A stretch of 25,000 nt of DNA, taken from Glandiceps talaboti (Eukaryota > Hemichordata > Enteropneusta > Spengelidae). Of the stretch, positions 8,570 through 18,356 are shown one piece after another. The notes under the pieces are model-generated. The model was not told where the DNA came from. It made no database searches and saw only the letters and a program-made list of their open reading frames with translations. The DNA is taken from NCBI RefSeq assembly GCF_964340395.1, contig NC_135563.1:5526922-5551921 (forward strand). The letters are read 5' to 3'. Made by a program: the position numbers and the translations under genes. How positions within the stretch are numbered: position 1 is the stretch's first letter; every line of letters starts with the position of its first letter.

Positions 8570-10685
8570 ATAGCTATTAGTCTATATCTATGATAGCCAT
8601 TAAGTCTGCAAGACGACAGATGACGCATAATGAACAAACTATTCATATGGAAGTCCAATCATGTATTCAAAACATGTTCGAATAGTTTACAAACACGCTT
8701 TATTTTTGAAATGTCGACATGGGCAAATAAAGGTAGCTATAGCGACAGGAATTCACCCTTTCATCCTTGGAATTTCCTAGGTAAAGTATTAATGTGTGTC
8801 TCTTTTAAAACCGACAACGACACTATGGAATGATTACCTTTTCGCCATAGAATACGTTGACGTTTTTTGAATGGTTCATTTTCACCTCACCTTATTTTTT
8901 TGCAGTCTAGTTCATCATTGTTACGACGTGTTTAGACCTTTGTTATATGAACAATCGTTATAATTCGACAAGGAGCGAATACATATTCCGTACAAACACT
9001 TGTGTTTTCAATAGAAAAGTGTGAACATCTGGTTACATGATTCATTGTAATACATGGTCATTCCATGCATTAGATGCTTTGATATTCAATACTACGCTAC
9101 GAGTCGTATATTTCAATCATCATAACTGCTCACAATAGTGCTTTCAATCTAACAGGTAAATGGACATGTTTATAACCTTTACTGTAACAGTTCTAAAGCT
9201 CATAAAGGTTCAGCAACATCCTCTGCACCAGATTACAAATACCATAGAAAAGGCATACAATCTAAACTGCCCATATGGTCCACGTGTGAACACAATTATA
9301 AGAGAAGCAAACTTGTTTGTCCTTCATTTCATGGTATGTTTGTGACTGTAATGCTCGTTTCAATGGATGTTTACATTGCCTGAAAGAGACGAAATCGCGC
9401 GAGACATTTATATCGTTCTGACTAATAAAGAGACTCGCAATTCAAAACACAGTGTAAAGAGTATAGATTATCAGCATTGTGCAATGATTGTGGAACACTT
9501 ATACGAGTCTGTGCATTTTGCATTTTAACGATAACAGATAAACAAGCCACAATCGATATTACACGGTTTATTTGCGTAAACGTTATTTGCAATGGTTGGT
9601 TCTACTCTTCAATAACATGCTAAGACGGTAGCTGAATCGTTAACAAATTAATACATTGCATATAAGAGAATATTAATCTATTTAAAAGAAGAACATCTGT
9701 GAAATTTAGATCCAGAAACAAGCACTGTTGGTTACTTTGGATAATTGGAATATTTCAGTGAGTTATCAAAACAAACCCGTGGGACCGCCTGCAAACTGTT
9801 CTGGCAAACATGGCTTAGCTCGATGCACTGTTCATCATTAAAGGCGAGATTAGATAATTCAATTACATGACTGAACACCACTACACAATGATGTTAGTTC
9901 TATAAATTCGTGATTATTAAATCTTGAAGTAATGCAGTCCATTGATACCATGTGTCTGTTGGTCATAATTTTGTACGTTCTCACACTCGTTAGAATAACC
10001 CTTCACACTCGCATAAAGACTGTCGTGTGAAAGTGAATTACTGTTTGAATAATGGAGCGAACTGATTTGATTTATTCACTTTAATGCAATTATAGACGTT
10101 AAGCTTTTGAAGTTCACCCAATGCATTTAGGATTTTAGTGCCATGAGGACCAAGTGCTCAGAAGGTAAATTCTGCCACGTGAAAAAGTCTTAAAACCTTT
10201 ATCTTAGCTGGACAAATACATTATATAGAGTAATTTCGTACTTAAAAAATTATCCACACCACTTGAAAAGTGATGCTGTTGAATATCCAATTTGCTATGA
10301 CAACGATCCGTAAGGCACTTTACTAAAAGAAAAACGTTCAGGTATTTCTTTGCACACTAACATTCCAAACCAGAGTATCATGACAGATTGGGCATAAACA
10401 CAATTGGTAGAGTACCTTGTTACATTGTATCTTCTTCAACCTTTCATAGCTGCATTGTAACAAGGAAGGGAGAGATTAAGCAGTTTATATAGAAAGCAAA
10501 ACAGCTTGTGCATCTTATTCATGTAGTGACATTAATCAACTAATAAACTCGAAAAAGGAAAAAAATGGCATTTGTTATTGATGTACACTATCAATGGACA
10601 GGCTAATAACATGTTTTGTATAACTTGCTACACTAAACAAAACGATTAAATACGCTTTCTTGTTATCCTATGAAATAAGAACTCG
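8570..10685. other. No gene or repeat seen
   Basis: Two kilobases of AT-rich sequence without microsatellites, long inverted repeats or convincing exons. Frames at 8630-8833 and 9160-9345 carry no coding signature. CTAACAG|GTAAAT at 9147/9148 is a decent 5' splice-like site without a credible exon. Confidence 0.45.
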
Positions 10686-10746
10686 CTAAAGATTGATTGC
10701 ATACTACGTGCGAGTACTTAAAGGCGACCCTTCCTACTTATTCAAG

Positions 10747-10823
10747 ATGATCAATGGGAAAACTACACGTGTGCACTTATACAGCTCACCGGAGGCCATG
10801 GAAATACTTCACACTGCAATGAT
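10747..10823 (+). CDS. Candidate internal exon A (coding-like)
   Basis: CCTTCCTACTTATTCAAG (10729-10746) is a strong 3' splice-like site. Behind it the frame reads MINGKTTRVHLYSSPEAMEI and LHTAM, then reaches AT|GTAAAA at 10823/10824 in phase 2. The frame is also open upstream (LKGDPSYLFK) to a TAA at 10687. About two thirds of codons begin with a purine. Past the donor the frame meets a TAA at once, then reopens for 39 codons (KVKLFRQGITPDVFVLPSIC and on). That leaves two readings: a spliced exon, or an old coding sequence with one nonsense change. The phase fits candidate B at 10970. Protein family not recognised. Confidence 0.25.
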
Positions 10824-10969
10824 GTAAAAAGTGAAGCTATTCAGACAGGGCATCACTCCAGACGTGTTTGTATTACCCTCCATATGCATTATAACAGGTA
10901 GTTCATTAATCATCTTTGGACGTGGCGGTGTTATTGTTGCTTATTGAATTGTGTGTCATAATACTGCAG

Positions 10970-11126
10970 TATTGACGACGAAGAGGGAAAGTACTTACAA
11001 AGTCTGTTAGGCCGAGATGATGAATATGTCAAATTAAAGGACTTTTGTGGCAAGACGTTTACCATCATGCCTTCATCAATATACACTGTGTCTCGAGGAG
11101 TTCATAAGGAAACAATCACGTCGTAA
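10970..11126 (+). CDS. Candidate exon B (acidic, coding-like)
   Basis: After ATACTGCAG (10961-10969) a frame opens with IDDEEGKYLQSLLGRDDEYV and continues KLKDFCGKTFTIMPSSIYTV to a TAA at 11124-11126. It has the look of a charged helical domain, with around 65% purine-first codons, higher in the first half. Its one-base overhang matches the phase-2 end of candidate A, giving a joined stretch of about 76 codons. No good 5' splice site precedes the stop (CAC|GTCGTA is poor), so it would be a last exon or a broken gene. In the same frame, 80 bases on, a further segment (11210-11276) follows TTCCTATTCACAG and reads NFAVVEKNKACNNVSYFLTG. The cluster is more gene-like than anything nearby, yet unidentified. 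Confidence 0.28.
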
Positions 11127-11209
11127 TCAATTGTGTATGTTCGGCAAAGCAAGTTTTTCTAGACAAGAAAGGTTGAAGAGATTTAATTGGACTAAGTTCC
11201 TATTCACAG

Positions 11210-11276
11210 CAACTTCGCTGTGGTGGAGAAAAACAAGGCGTGTAACAACGTGTCGTATTTCCTCACTGGAGTAGTG
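11210..11276 (+). CDS. Candidate exon C, same frame as exon B
   Basis: AAGTTCCTATTCACAG (11194-11209) is a good 3' splice site. The frame behind it reads NFAVVEKNKACNNVSYFLTG then VVS and TGA (11274-11276), with about 17 of 25 codons purine-first. It shares the frame of exon B, but several stops lie between, so either an intron or decay separates them. A + frame in another register continues at 11277-11440 (SPEGLADVKSRSDQGLYVNS), so coding-like sequence may extend to about 11420. Confidence 0.22.
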
Positions 11277-11639
11277 TCTTGATAAGTGTTCAGTTGACTG
11301 TTTTCTGACAATGTGTGATTTATGAGATCGTGCAAAGTAAATCAGTAATGTCTCCAGAGGGGTTAGCCGATGTGAAGAGCAGATCAGATCAAGGATTGTA
11401 TGTGAATTCCACAAGGTCTTCATGAGACTATTGCCTTCAAAATTGATCCATGCTTAGGATATCAAGTACATAAATAATATCATCGTTTCCGTTCATTCTA
11501 CATTCACTGGCTGATCGGTAGACCCTAATACGCTGCAAATTATTCAATTGTGATGAACAACAGTATAACGTTGACACACGCGTCACTGAATTTATCGTTG
11601 GATGTCAATCTGACCCGTTATTCATGTTTCGTGTTTGTT

Positions 11640-11790
11640 TAGGGACCGGCCAATTTCTTTGGCGTCGAGGGGTTGCTAAATCGGTATGAGAAGTGGGAGG
11701 GGTGTCAGCCTGTTTTTTGAAATTGTAAATTGGAGCATTCTTTTTTCGAAAGTGTACAATGGGGAGTTATTATGATTCCACCGTGCTTGG
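11640..11790 (+). repeat. Degenerate G/T-rich tandem repeat, probable dispersed family
   Basis: G-rich segments (GTCGAGGGG, GTGGGAGGGG, AATGGGGAG) alternate with T6 runs followed by GAAA. The stretch at 11711-11734 (TGTTTTTTGAAATTG...) is repeated in diverged form at 11738-11765 (TTCTTTTTTCGAAAGTG...). From memory, alternating GGGGGTCA / TTTTTGAAA repeats are common in some invertebrate deuterostome genomes; I cannot confirm this here. The open frame 11730-11921 (63 codons, with IPPCLDCDERAINFYNG) begins inside the repeat. It may be repeat-derived, so I do not call it a gene. Confidence 0.35.
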
Positions 11791-11849
11791 ATTGTGATGA
11801 AAGAGCAATTAATTTCTACAATGGTTTGATCGTGTCTGAAATGCTCCCA

Positions 11850-11865
11850 TGTCGTATATACGACA
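11850..11865. repeat. 16-bp perfect palindrome
   Basis: TGTCGTATATACGACA is fully self-complementary and is followed by GTCGTCC, repeating part of the arm. A dyad of this kind fits a dimer-binding site or a cruciform. It lies 66 bases before a long (TA)n tract. Confidence 0.65.
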
Positions 11866-11931
11866 AGTCGTCCTTTAGTATTACTTTACCTACGCCTGAA
11901 GTCGAGACAATTATCGGTTAACAATCACGTG

Positions 11932-11937
11932 TATATA

Positions 11938-12018
<81 letters not shown>
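11932..12018. repeat. (TA)n microsatellite ending in (CA)n
   Basis: About 80 bases of nearly pure TA with one TT interruption near 11940, then four CA units. Self-complementary and prone to cruciform extrusion and length change. Confidence 0.97.
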
Positions 12019-13500
12019 TAGTTTCTATATCTGCAGTGTTAATACTGCTTAACATATATTAAACAAAGCTATTAAATTACTGCCTGAAGCCTACCTAAGC
12101 CAACAATTATCCTAAGAACACACATTTTCAGAGCTCCTAGGGGAGACCTTCCACGATCCCTAACTATGGCCATCATTATACACTGACCTTTAAACTGCCA
12201 TGATAATACAATTATATCTATGTTGAACATTTCAACGTTGACACCCCCCCCCCTCCTCCCTGTATAAACCAAAACAGAATGACCCCATCCCTTTTATTTA
12301 TCTTTAAAGGACGATGGTGCTCCATTCGTTCTCATGTCGAGTATATTATCCCGACTCGTACAACAGTGCGTCTATTTGACTCTGATTCTCGTATTTTAAA
12401 AGGCGTCCCCGCCATTATTTATTAGCAATTATTCTTGATACATGTGTTTTGTCGTACCGATGTAAAATTCCAAATGGAAGAAATTGGCCAGTCCCTTATA
12501 TGTGTACCTTTTTGACCAGAATTACTTTGTTACGTGATAACAAACAAAAAACGTGCGTCACATGTATCATTAAAAGGTAGACGAGTATAGTTAGATGAGA
12601 CAATTAGTGACATGGTTCAGGTTACATTAAAAGAAAGGTCGAACAGTTCAGAAACAATTTTCCATAGCAGCGTTAAAATGTGATATGCATCTAAATCGGC
12701 CACGTTTTCCGTTGATTGACGAGGAACACCTTCAATTTCTCAAGGTTCTTTTAACAAATACGTATGTCTACAAGGTTTCAATTTCACACTTTCCATGAAG
12801 GGTAGATGGACATATGGTACTTACAGCAAGGTCGAAGCCCTTGCATTGTCATTATGAAAGTGTCGTCATAATTTGCTTAATGAGATAACTACAACATTAC
12901 AAGGAAAAAAGTATGGTCTATAAACAAATTCATTGATCGAGACATCGTGTTTGTCAGGTATGGCGATATATCCTGTCAAAATGAAGCTGTAAACATGTTT
13001 TTGTCATGCTCTGCTAAATTGCTCAATCTGTAACTGATAGCAATTGGTTAGAATAAGAGTGTGGACAGGAAGAGGACGAGGATATATAAAAATTGATTTA
13101 GATCCCTTTGATTTGCATTGACGTTTGTAAACTTCATATACTTTCTGTATCTGATAAATATTTGCCTTCCAAATATTTGTTAAATATTTTTTTACGAAAA
13201 TAAATAACAAAACACAATTTCCAAAAAAATAAAGGTAGGAAACGATTATGTGTTATCTTGTACCAATCATAACCGTAACATTCCGTCATGTTGAACCATT
13301 GGTGTAAAATAATAAAAATGTTATTACAATACAAAAGTACGATCTCTAGCTCTGCTATCTTGGTTGATACATGTGTCATTAGCTTCAGTATCTTGAGACT
13401 TTTGTTCTCCAGGAAGTATGTATGCACCAGCATGTTGATACTATACTATACGTAATGTAATCTTGGATAACGAATTAACGCCATCGTATCCTTCTCAATT
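12019..13500. other. No convincing gene
   Basis: A C10 tract lies at 12244-12253. A minus-strand frame at 12072-12272 ends with a segment of strongly purine-first codons (MAIVRDRGRSPLGALKMCVL), but it has no splice context and no recognisable family. The minus-strand 99-codon frame at 13134-13433 is Leu/Ile/Phe-rich; AT-rich DNA gives such frames by chance. Confidence 0.35.
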
Positions 13501-13505
13501 TCCAG

Positions 13506-13572
13506 CTTATCCTCTACAGATTTCCAGTATGCGTCGAGTCAAGCCAAGACGGTACACAAATGTTAAGTGGTA
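13506..13572 (+). CDS. Weak internal exon candidate
   Basis: CTTCTCAATTTCCAG (13491-13505) is a strong 3' splice site and AAGTG|GTAAGA a good 5' splice site 67 bases on. Two of the three frames are open between them, one reading LILYRFPVCVESSQDGTQML. The codon bias is not decisive. The first frame is also open beyond the donor to a TAA (GKTTHCFQQNKILGQDVMLF). Short exon-like pairs of splice signals arise by chance, so this is a lead, not a call. Confidence 0.15.
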
Positions 13573-13931
13573 AGACAACCCACTGTTTCCAACAGAACAA
13601 GATACTTGGACAAGACGTGATGCTATTTCAGAACAAGTTGTATGAATAACCTGATATGTACATTTGGCTACCTAGAACTGACTTTCATTACAGCCAATGT
13701 CACCTAGGTATTTTGTTCACACTTGCCCCCCGGGGAATGTAATAAACACTGAGGAATGATTTCCAGTTCTTCCGGCTAACGACCCCCTTTTCCTTGGAAG
13801 ATACCGACGGATGCCATTAATTATATTGTAGTCTTGCTATACCGGCAGGCAAGTTGGTAACAGTTGAAAGTTTAATAAAACAAATCAATACATTAAAGTG
13901 ACACATTAACGCCATATTCTTGCATGTTTAG

Positions 13932-14165
13932 GTCGAGATGGTAAATACACAACGATCGCTCACTTTGCGGCTGAGCTCAAAGCAGAGAAAAATTGTCAGG
14001 AGCAATTTTTGCAAGACGATAAATTCTACCTGTCAGCGTGTGTACGCAATGATTGAAGCTTCCCCTGATGACTCTTTATATGACATATATGAACAAACAT
14101 CAAGACTCTCCAATAGCATTGATACCGATTCCTATCACCTCGGTGATATTTTATACAGGAGTTAA
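13932..14165 (+). CDS. Candidate terminal exon followed by ATTAAA
   Basis: CTTGCATGTTTAG (13919-13931) precedes two overlapping open frames. One runs 13938-14165 (75 codons) and ends with an acidic tail (SPDDSLYDIYEQTSRLSNSI...). The other reads GKYTTIAHFAAELKAEKNCQ and stops near 14052. A second 3' splice-like site, TTCTACCTGTCAG, at about 14024-14036 would give a terminal exon of about 42 codons in the first frame. The poly(A)-signal variant ATTAAA lies 23 bases after its TAA (14188-14193). Only one frame can be real. No family recognised. Confidence 0.22.
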   Translation, partial: VEMVNTQRSLTLRLSSKQRKIVRSNFCKTINSTCQRVYAMIEASPDDSLYDIYEQTSRLSNSIDTDSYHLGDILYRS

Positions 14166-14193
14166 CGTTCTCTGACTAGACATTTCCATTAAA

Positions 14194-16170
14194 GCTTAAG
14201 TCCCTAACAAGCCGAACCAGCGAAATGTATCAATGGAGATGTTATGTCTTGTCAAAATTGTCCAATCGTAATATTAACATCGGTTTATCATTACCTAAGA
14301 TTGAAAAAATCAATTATATTATAATGGGAGTAATATTATCATGTACAGGTCTATTAGCTGCATCATTCATGACTTGTACTGTAATGGAACAGAGTTTACT
14401 ATTCAACATGGTCATTCAGAGATTAACCTTCAGGCAACTTTTATGACCCGTTTGCTCATTCTACAGTGATGTCGACCACCATTAGCACCAAATACATGTG
14501 GGATATTAAGATGCAGTAGTGTGTTTACGTTGATCATCCAACCTTGATGTGGCTAACAATCCCAGTACAAGATCACCAGCAATATGTCTTCCATCGTGAT
14601 AATGAGGAAATATAGATCCTTTCTAGTGACTCGGATTACATTATCTGTACTTAAAGGTATTAATGGTGTCCAATCTAAGGCTTCTTCATAATCCCCGTGA
14701 GGAAAAATACATGTATATGGGTAGTAAAAGTAACAATTTCATTATCAGATACGCGATCGCAATCGTTATTCATCCCCTATGCCACTCAATACAAAAACGG
14801 AGATCGAAGCATGTTACATCTTGAGCCATATCAAAACGATCTTTAGTTTATAATTCAACTCGTCTTTTTCCCCAAATCAATAAGAACTATTTTATATAGA
14901 CTGTCTTTTAACCTGAATATTCCATTCAGTTCATTCGCTCGCTTTAAAAGACAAACCTGATTTGACAGGCATAACTACAACTACAAGAAAGATACACTGC
15001 ATTCTTGTATCTTATGTTTACTATGTTAGACATAGCATCCCTACCTACCAGTGTATGCTGAGGTCAAGATACTGACGCGATTATACTGTCAATACATAGT
15101 GTGAACGGAATTTTCTAGCAAAAACGCCTGAGAAAGTTTAGGGGTATTTAAGATAAAAATCCGTATGTCGCCGACTTTTTAAATTCCTTCTATATTTAGA
15201 TCAAATGCTCTCCAGTTTAATAAATGTCAATTGATCGAGTTCATACCCACTGCTGGGCGACTATCAACAAAATGAGCATTGTAACCACGCACTGCATGTC
15301 TAAAAGAGTGTCTCATAGAATTACACATCTAGGTCTATTTACTATACAATGTTATCTACATTCGCACAGAATATATACGAACTGTATTATTTTAAATTTC
15401 AACTTTATCCAGCAAATCTTCCTGTACATGGCATTTTGCGTAACCTGATAAGAGCTAAAGGTATATCAATTAAGCGAACGACTCTTCATCACCAGTTAAG
15501 TGATAATTTGCAAATTGTGGGTTTTCAGTCGTCAACCTGAACGACAACTCTAAGTAAATGTGACATGTGGAATGGACCAAAGGAAGCGGGTATCAATGAT
15601 TCCATTACAGCAAGGTTTTCCTAGCCGACATACGAGCTTAATTCCGTAAAACGGATGCGTGAATAAACGCGGAGACGTGTCACTGTTTCTCGAGGTAATT
15701 TAACTGTAGAAATCCCCTTCTTACACTTGCAATCACAATGTATGGTTATGTCATGGCTACGTAATCTACTCTGGCATTGGTTGTGTGCAAGAGAGATTTC
15801 GCACTGTTCACGGTAGTAATATGCCGTAATCCGATCTCATTTGTAGTCTGTCTTTGCAAACCAGAGTAAAAAATGAGCAATCTATCGAGAGAAAATAATT
15901 ACACAAATATATTAGAGAGTTTGCTCTATCATTACATCAGCATCACATTCATCTATTGTGAAAGCAAAACCTGCACAAAACCTTAATCAAATGTAATATA
16001 ATTACTATAACTGGTGCACGGTATTGATGACAAATGGTTCTTTTCAGCGAAAGGTTCTATGTAATTTAAATGTACATGGGGACTGAACAAACATTTAATT
16101 AGACTTGAAAGCACACCATTCTTTCCAAGATGCTTGTGTATCTCAACAATCATGTGATAGTAGTAGAAGC
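14194..16170. other. No gene or repeat seen
   Basis: AT-rich with stops in all frames. Frames at 14225-14446, 15224-15448 and 15349-15540 show neither codon bias nor splice context. Confidence 0.45.
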
Positions 16171-16173
16171 GAT

Positions 16174-16330
16174 TGGTGGTGGTGGTGGTGGTGGTGGTGG
16201 TGGTGGCGGCGGCGGCGGCGGCGTAAGTGGTGGCGATGATGATGGTGATGGTGATGGTGGTGCAACGGTGGGCTGATGTGTTGTAAGTGGGAGTAATATT
16301 GTTGATGGTGTTGATGGTGGTGATGGTAAT
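16174..16330 (+). repeat. (GGT)n-(GGC)n trinucleotide array with GAT/GGT tail
   Basis: About eleven TGG units (16174-16206) pass into five CGG units (16207-16222), then an irregular GGT/GAT/GTT-rich zone to about 16330. The minus strand translates as poly-Thr or poly-Pro depending on frame, which explains the two long minus-strand frames (15983-16453 and 16150-16509). The G-pair spacing could support two-layer quadruplexes. Confidence 0.93.
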
Positions 16331-16992
16331 TGCTGGTGGTTGCACAAATCTAATACGACAAGTACGTACCAAGCTATGAAGGATGACGAGAATTGGGTCT
16401 GTGAGATATGATCGGTAATTGATGATCCTATAGACATTCTTTCTGAACAACATTCTTTGGCATCATACACGCGCATCGGTGATGTCATTTTTTCCAATTT
16501 TTCTTCCACGCCTGGCGTCGTAAATCACACCTAAATAATAAAAACACGGATGTGCCTGTATTCATTCTCCAAATAAATCGATTATGAATACATCTAAAAG
16601 CTGACGGCGGAATAGGCAAATCGTTATTTTAATCCTTTACAAAAACAATTCATTCTTTACCAAAATTCATTCATTACGTCAAAGAATGTCATTTGTTTAA
16701 ACACAAGATGCGACTTATTTTAAATTAAATGACATTAACAATACGGTGGATCACTACTGCAACATAATTGTGATTTTCAAAATCTTTCCAAGTTTAGAGT
16801 CAAATAAACCACAGCAACGACATCGCATACAGTAGCAACAACACCACATACGACTGCGCGCACGTTACTAACTTCTTTTTGGACACATTCGGTAGCAAAC
16901 GGTACAAATATTCGTGTTTGTCCTGATTGCTCAAAGTGGTTTATTACAGATCAAAGACATGCAAAAAGGTATACCTTTATTTCTAGTAAAGG
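16331..16992. other. No feature seen
   Basis: AT-rich, with no frame or repeat of note beyond the end of the trinucleotide zone. Confidence 0.45.
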
Positions 16993-17120
16993 TATTATAT
17001 TGCAGTTTCCGTTGAATATTTTCCTTAAAATATTATTACAGTGAGATTTACCCTTTCAATGGTTTTGCAACACTTTGAATGTATGGGAAAACCTACAGAA
17101 ACTGCAAAATGTAATAAATA
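16993..17120. repeat. Diverged inverted repeat next to a hairpin
   Basis: TATTATATTGCAGTTTCCG at about 16993-17011 faces CAGAAACTGCAAAATGTAAT at 17096-17115, whose reverse complement is ATTACATTTTGCAGTTTCTG. The arms match well apart from a short gap. With the hairpin immediately after it, this makes a nested fold-back region. Confidence 0.4.
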
Positions 17121-17211
17121 GTCAACGAGTTCGGGAGGGTTATGTGCCAATAAACGAGGGAGTGTAGCCACCGAGTGTTTGGCACATAATCCTACCGAAC
17201 GAGTTGTCTAT
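17118..17211. repeat. Long hairpin, two 33-bp arms
   Basis: Bases 17118-17150 pair with 17179-17211 at 28 of 33 positions around a 28-base spacer. The inner 11 pairs (TTATGTGCCAA) are perfect. The arms are GC-richer than the surroundings. A fold-back transposon relic or a structured-RNA region are both possible. Five mismatches suggest age or weak constraint. Confidence 0.7.
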
Positions 17212-17226
17212 CTTAACTATGGCGTG

Positions 17227-17395
17227 ATTGGTTCAAGCGGATCTTTTTCAAAATGTTGTGTAATTTGTTGCATGCAAATTGAGTGCTGAGCGTAATATAG
17301 GTCACACCCCTAATAAAGATTGGGTTATGGCTCCATATAACCAACCGAAATCAAGGCCTCTGATTGGCCAAGTCGGTCTAGCCGTAGTATAAATA
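17227..17395 (+). promoter_or_regulatory. Promoter-like array: ATTGG, octamer, ATTGG, TATAAATA
   Basis: In order: GATTGG (17226-17231, reverse CCAAT box), ATGCAAAT (17272-17279, the POU/octamer motif), TGATTGGCC (17371-17379, reverse CCAAT box) and TATAAATA (17388-17395, a canonical TATA box) 11 bases after it. Octamer, CCAAT and TATA together are typical of compact strong promoters such as histone and snRNA genes. A start of transcription would be expected near 17418. A small hairpin (TTGGGTTATGG / CCATATAACCAA) lies between. No experiment supports activity. Confidence 0.35.
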
Positions 17396-17614
17396 ATGTT
17401 GTACGAGATCTCCATGACACACGAGTGTAATTGTGGCGTTCTCGTGGGATTTGCACGAGCGCTTGCGGGGCTCAAGCGGCCATACGTTTACGAGAGTATA
17501 TCATATGAAAATGCATTAGAAAGCATCGCCAGCAGGATTGCAAATGCCCTGCGTACCAATGCTGCTACTCACGTATCATGTGTTTCTGTTACAGTGTTTT
17601 CAATCGAAGTATAA
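17396..17614 (+). CDS. 72-codon ORF behind a TATA box, unknown
   Basis: ATG at 17396 (second in-frame ATG 17414) to TAA at 17612-17614. From 17414, about 65% of codons start with a purine and nearly 40% with G, and the frame is GC-richer than its surroundings. Both are good coding signs. The product has an Ala/Leu-rich middle (GFARALAGLKRPYVYESISY) and an amphipathic helix-like part (ENALESIASRIANALRTNAA). The TATA box touches the first ATG, so a start at about +30 would lie just past both ATGs. Either transcription starts further upstream or the frame is not what this TATA box serves. CTCGTG and CACGAG pairs in the first 60 bases form small inverted repeats continuing the fold-back character of the region. 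No family recognised; a repeat-derived frame is the main alternative. Confidence 0.3.
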   Translation: MLYEISMTHECNCGVLVGFARALAGLKRPYVYESISYENALESIASRIANALRTNAATHVSCVSVTVFSIEV

Positions 17615-18146
17615 ACGATGAAGTAGTGCAATATATTGATACATTTACTGAACTTGCCCTGATGCATTGATGTAGATGTAGCTATAGTAGTTACAACATC
17701 GCCTACTCATGATCAAATAGTTGCAGATAAATCCCGTCTGTTGGTAGATATCATCATGGTTAGATGTATAGAGTATTAGAGGACAACAAACCTCGGTAAC
17801 TGTGAGAGGCACCAAATTTGAAATTTGTTATGATTAAGTATCAATATTAAATAAAGCGCACAATTGCGTCACATCTTTGATCTGACCCCACTAAGTTCCG
17901 TACAAAGACACCTACCCATTTTCATATTGTATCAATATCTTGCAGTAGTTTCTCATTCATACTTTAATATTATGCACTGTTATAGTACATGTCAATCAAA
18001 AGCAGCAGATAAAGAATATCTGGTGCAACAGCATTAACTTGGCTTTATGTACACGAAACTTTATGTACACATTTCCATACAGGTACCTATGCAATAATAT
18101 AACAGCCTTACAGTCCAATGCATGGTGAGGCATTATACAGAATCTA
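17615..18146. other. No feature seen
   Basis: AT-rich, with stops in all frames and no repeat. Confidence 0.45.
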
Positions 18147-18168
18147 GTGCAATGTGTAAGTGGTGCAG

Positions 18169-18254
18169 TTTATCTTGTGGCCGCATCACGCATCACCACA
18201 TCAGATTGTTACACCGCATCGTTGCATCACATTAATGCATATGTACACCCACAG
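18169..18254 (+). CDS. Weak internal exon candidate
   Basis: This 86-base segment, GC-richer than its flanks, is open in the frame reading VAASRITTSDCYTASLHHIN and reaches CACAG|GTAACG, a good 5' splice site, at 18254/18255. The matching 3' splice site (GGTGCAG at 18162-18168) lacks a pyrimidine tract. The containing frame runs 18147-18356, with cysteines clustered after the donor. Function unknown. Confidence 0.15.
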
Positions 18255-18356
18255 GTAACGATTCCGTGCGCCCAAAAGGACGATTGTCATTGCATACTAT
18301 TTCTTTATATTTTTCAATTGGCAAAGACTTCTATATTATTTTTTTATTTGCCATAG

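Noticed and set aside
10777-10821. Minus-strand 24-base microexon between CATTGCAG and CCG|GTGAGC
   Set aside because: Both splice signals are good, but the segment lies within the + strand exon candidate A and no neighbouring minus-strand exon was found.
13134-13433. 99-codon minus-strand frame
   Set aside because: Hydrophobic AT-driven composition. Several frames of this length are expected by chance.
15983-16509. 156- and 119-codon minus-strand frames with poly-Thr and poly-Pro
   Set aside because: Produced by the (GGT)n/(GGC)n array; flanking parts have no coding bias or splice context.
17229-17245. Possible tRNA B box (GGTTCAAGCGG)
   Set aside because: It departs from GGTTCRANTCC at the end, and there is no A box or cloverleaf around it.
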